From Mastacembelus armatus (lineage: Eukaryota; Chordata; Actinopteri; Synbranchiformes; Mastacembelidae): a DNA stretch of 64,000 nucleotides. Numbering within the stretch: position 1 is the stretch's first letter; each line of letters begins with the position of its first letter. The notes beneath the pieces were generated by a model. The model was not told the DNA's origin. It saw nothing but the letters and a program-made list of their open reading frames with translations, and searched no databases. The stretch covers positions 17,099,673-17,163,672 of the forward strand of contig NC_046640.1 of the NCBI RefSeq assembly GCF_900324485.2, written 5' to 3'. Shown one piece after another: positions 60,901 to 64,000 of this stretch. The translations under genes and the position numbers were made by a program.

Positions 60901-62920
60901 GATAGCTTATCTGTTCTGAGCTGAACAATACGCTCTTCACCTCAGGGAGACAGGGACACCGACACTCAAGTTAGCCTGAAGTGCTGCTTTCACCTCAACT
61001 CTCTTATTCCACTCTACTTAAGTATGAATCTATCTCGCTTTCTTTCAGTAATACCTGCTTTTCTTTCTCTCTGTTGCTCTGCCACTCTCTGTCCTTCCTC
61101 GTCATCTTTCTCTCATTCCCACAGAATGCTCCCTTGATTTCCCATCCTCACTTCTCTCTCTTAAACCAGAAGAGAGAGAGTTGTTAAGTGGAGAGATCTT
61201 TGCCTTTCCTTCAACTTTATGTCCATGTGTCGTTCTCACCTGACATCAGGCTTCTCTTCCCTTTGCTCTTCATTTATCTCCCTATGTCTTTGTTTTTCCA
61301 AACCTAAGTCTGCTAAAATGTTTTCCTCTCTGTTCCTTTTCCCTTCTTTGACGCTTTCCAGTGCAGGCAGTGACAGTGAGCCATTGGTTCATCTCCACCT
61401 TCTTTTTATCTGCTTTTTCTCTCCCTCTGCCCCCTTCCCATCCTCCCTCTCTCTATCTTTCTGCTCCAGTGCTCTCTCAAGCAGCCACTCTGCTGCCTAA
61501 TGACTTGGATCAGTAGTGACTGTAGAAAGGAGATAGACCTGTAATAAGGCAATCCAACCAGCGCAAGACTGCAACGTGCTACTACTTCTTCGTCTATACA
61601 TATTAAACACTGTACTCTGGCCTAGAAGCAGAGTGGAGGAAGAGGAGCTGACGGACCATGGATGTGGAGCTGAGACGCCCTCTGAGTTCAGAGCATTTGA
61701 CGTTTGCTGCTTTGATATTGGGGAGAAAAGAGGAATTCGACAATTGTAAAAGGGGCAAGATAAGACAACAAAGAAGAGTTTCTACATCTGAAACTAAATA
61801 TTTGAGTATGGATGGAGCAGGTTTATGCACCGTTTGTCCATGTTTTTATTCCATCTGAATCTGAAAGCAGCACATTTATTGAATTAATTCCTCCTGTTTG
61901 ATTTAAGGTGGATTAAGCAACGAAACAGCTTCAGTGTCTGATGATAAATAAGTCCTTTAATGACAGAAAGTGGATCTAAAGATCTAGGCTGAGCTGTGGC
62001 CAGATTGTGCAGGTTGGTGTGTATTCAGTGACACTGACAACACTCATGCTGAACCATGTTATATTGTACATTTCTACTCACTGTATTCAGAGAAAAAAAC
62101 TGAACAAATAGCAAATAATGAAAGTCATGATTATAAATAACCTTAAAGTTCAGAGGGTTTGAGGAAAATATGTACTTGCTACAACACCTAAACACAAGCA
62201 ATTGAAACACATGCATACACAAACAAGCAAACAAACGCTCTGGTCTTGCTGCCATGGGCAACACTAATAGTCAAAGCTTCCACTGTTCTTTGTGAATAAT
62301 TAATCCAAGTCTATTTTCACAATCAATACGGAGGAGAGGTGGAAGAAAAGGTCAGGCAATAATTGCCCAAAACACACACACAACACACACACGGACAGGA
62401 AACAATTGTTAAGAATGATGAATATGGAGGCGTTGTTCAGTGAGGCCCTTGTGGAAAAATAGATTTGAGCGCTACCATTATGTTTTTTTTTTATTATTAT
62501 GTAAGAGAAGAGCAGAGACAGGAAGGGAAGAAATGAATGGTCTTCACCCCAACAAACCAGTCTGGCGTAAACCTGGACATGATCATTTTGAAATTTTGTA
62601 AAAGTGTATGTTAAGAACTTTTGGAAAACAGCAAAAGCATGACAGTTACTTCTTTGTTCCTTTTGTCTAGGTTTCTTGTTTCACAGTGTAAATCTTTTTG
62701 ATACAGTATTCACAGTATTGGTTGTACTATTTCTGTTATCTAAGCTATTGTTTTCCACAAAAGCAAACAAGCATATAACATTCATGTAACCAATTTGGGT
62801 TAGATTAAAAAAGAGAAAAGAAGTGCAGTGTCATGCAGCTCATAGGCTAATTCTACCTTTGCATGATGCTGGCAGAATGACCTTTTTTCTCACTTGCTTG
62901 GTAAAAGCTCTCCTCTCCAT
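55900..62920. other. Long non-coding interval after cacng1
   Basis: No supported protein-coding exon or RNA gene in about 7 kb. It contains a TA microsatellite at 57932-57979 and pyrimidine-rich stretches at 61000-61480. The ATG at 61658 has a good context (ACCATGG) and a 66-codon frame, but no downstream splice partner or recognisable product, so it is not annotated. Confidence 0.45.
57932..57979. repeat. (TA)n microsatellite
   Basis: Two runs of alternating TA separated by TAAAT. Confidence 0.95.
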
Positions 62921-62942
62921 CACGCAGGCCTGTGACTCACCC

Positions 62943-64000
62943 ATGGGCAACGTGGGAGGAAATCATGTAAGTACAGCCAAACTTTTCTCAATCTTAATTT
63001 TAATTTTTCTCATTATACAGTATATGCTTCCTCCTTGGTATGAGCTTTGTAGTCACCATGGTGACAGCAAGACAGAGAGAGAAGGGAAGACAAAATGATG
63101 GAAAAGAAAGAAAGTAAGGAGAGACCACTGAACAGAAAGAGAGAGACTTCCTCATACACACACATATTCACCTCAGGTCTTTTACAAAACTAAACTCTCT
63201 CTTCAAAGTCAAACACAACACAAGCAGTGTCTCAGTGCCTTCAGATGATCAGAGCTGTGTTTTACTTGAGCTGACACTGCCAGTCTCTTAATGCTCTGTA
63301 CTGATTCAGCTTGACATGCTCCCCTCACGTCCATCATTCGTCTCACAGCCACTTCTACTACAGCTAAGGGACGTTTCCTTTATAACATGCATGGTTGTTT
63401 CAGAGTTGACAATAGGCCTCAGATGCATGAAAACCAATAAAGAAAATGTGAATGGGATTAATTCTGTCTCACTATTCCATCATGCTGGTTTAGACTGCTG
63501 GCTTGTCCACCCACCTTTGATCAATCCTTTTTTGCACCAGTTTTATTTTTACTTTGCCTTCATTTGCATAAAGTTTGTGCGTCATAACTATGACTGCTGT
63601 ATGTGCCCAGCTCTTTGTTTTGCATGCATTTAATCCATTTGCCTGCCTACCTCTACAAGGTATGTTTTTTTAGGTTGTCATTATGCTGTCTCTCAACTGC
63701 TATACTCACTCAGTTTTGTACTATCTCAAATCTATCCTTGAAGGCCCAAATAGGTAAAAATAACTGAAATTTCACAACATCAGAGCTTTTTCATTATCTG
63801 GATTAGCTTTATCAAATATAGTTAAAAATGTCTGAAAATCAATACACTTGGTTAAATTTATTTAGGAACCACTATTGCATGACGATATTCTGCATCAGAT
63901 GTTTACTTCTGCCAACAGACCACAGATGTCCACATCACACTTGAAGACATTGTTGCGAACCACTCTAACCTATTGTTTCTACAAAGGTCACCTAAAACAG
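62943..64000 (+). CDS. Possible first coding exons of an unidentified gene running off the right edge
   Basis: An exon 62928-62966 is bounded by a pyrimidine-rich CACGCAG acceptor and a CAT|GTAAGT donor. It contains ATGGGC at 62943 and encodes MGNVGGNH in phase 0; Gly2 would allow N-myristoylation. A second exon could open at 63919 after TTCTGCCAACAG and stays open in phase 0 to the window end (TTDVHITLEDIVANHSNLLF...). The two phases match and the second piece has protein-like composition. I do not recognise the product, and both exons are short, so chance remains a real possibility. Confidence 0.3.

Noticed and set aside
61658-61858. Open frame starting MDVELRRPLSSEHLTF with a strong Kozak context
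   Set aside because: No donor, partner exon or recognisable protein follows, and the flanks are simple pyrimidine-rich sequence. It is probably chance or untranslated sequence.

Overview
This is a 64 kb piece of a vertebrate nuclear genome, almost certainly from a ray-finned (teleost, probably spiny-rayed) fish. It has intron-bearing genes with GT-AG junctions, a tandem array of fish-type parvalbumin genes, short intergenic distances, CA/TA microsatellites and several repeat relics typical of teleosts (Tc1/mariner, an L2-like LINE tail, hAT). No bacterial, viral or CRISPR features were seen.

Layout. At 0.95-1.05 kb there is a possible minus-strand first exon encoding a signal peptide. From 2.4 to 18.0 kb four parvalbumin genes lie head to tail on the plus strand, near 2.4-5.1, 6.8-9.0, 10.7-12.7 and 15.9-18.0 kb. 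Their coding exons are 61/133/110/26 nt (last exon 23 nt in the first gene). The first three are 'MAFAG' beta-type genes; the fourth is a distinct CPV3/oncomodulin-like paralogue. A relic Tc1/mariner element and a tRNA-Gln(CTG) gene lie between the third and fourth. After about 5 kb of gene-free DNA with two L2-like LINE fragments comes aimp2 (23.5-25.6 kb, plus). On the minus strand at 27.6-29.8 kb is a two-exon BED-finger/hAT-transposase-derived gene with an intact reading frame. Two calcium-channel gamma/TARP genes follow on the plus strand: cacng4 (31.3-41.7 kb) and cacng1 (47.6-55.9 kb). The last 8 kb is non-coding, except for two possible small exons of an unidentified gene at the right edge.

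How the genes fit together. Parvalbumins are cytosolic Ca2+ buffers of fast muscle, sensory cells or neurons. CACNG1 is the skeletal-muscle L-type calcium-channel gamma-1 subunit, and CACNG4 is a neuronal/developmental TARP. The window is therefore rich in calcium-handling genes, but it is a syntenic neighbourhood and not an operon. Parvalbumin/oncomodulin next to AIMP2 recalls human 7p22, and CACNG4-CACNG1 recalls human 17q24. AIMP2 is a scaffold of the multi-tRNA-synthetase complex.

The observations most worth a second look are: a near-perfect 34-bp-arm palindrome plus a short direct repeat in intron 1 of the third parvalbumin gene, which looks like a template-switch scar; the hAT-derived gene, which keeps both catalytic aspartates but has Gln where the catalytic Glu is expected; consensus MEF2 sites about 100 bp upstream of the TATA boxes of two parvalbumin genes; and a small upstream ORF overlapping the cacng4 start codon. 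All gene models are hand-spliced from the sequence; no alignment or database search was run.
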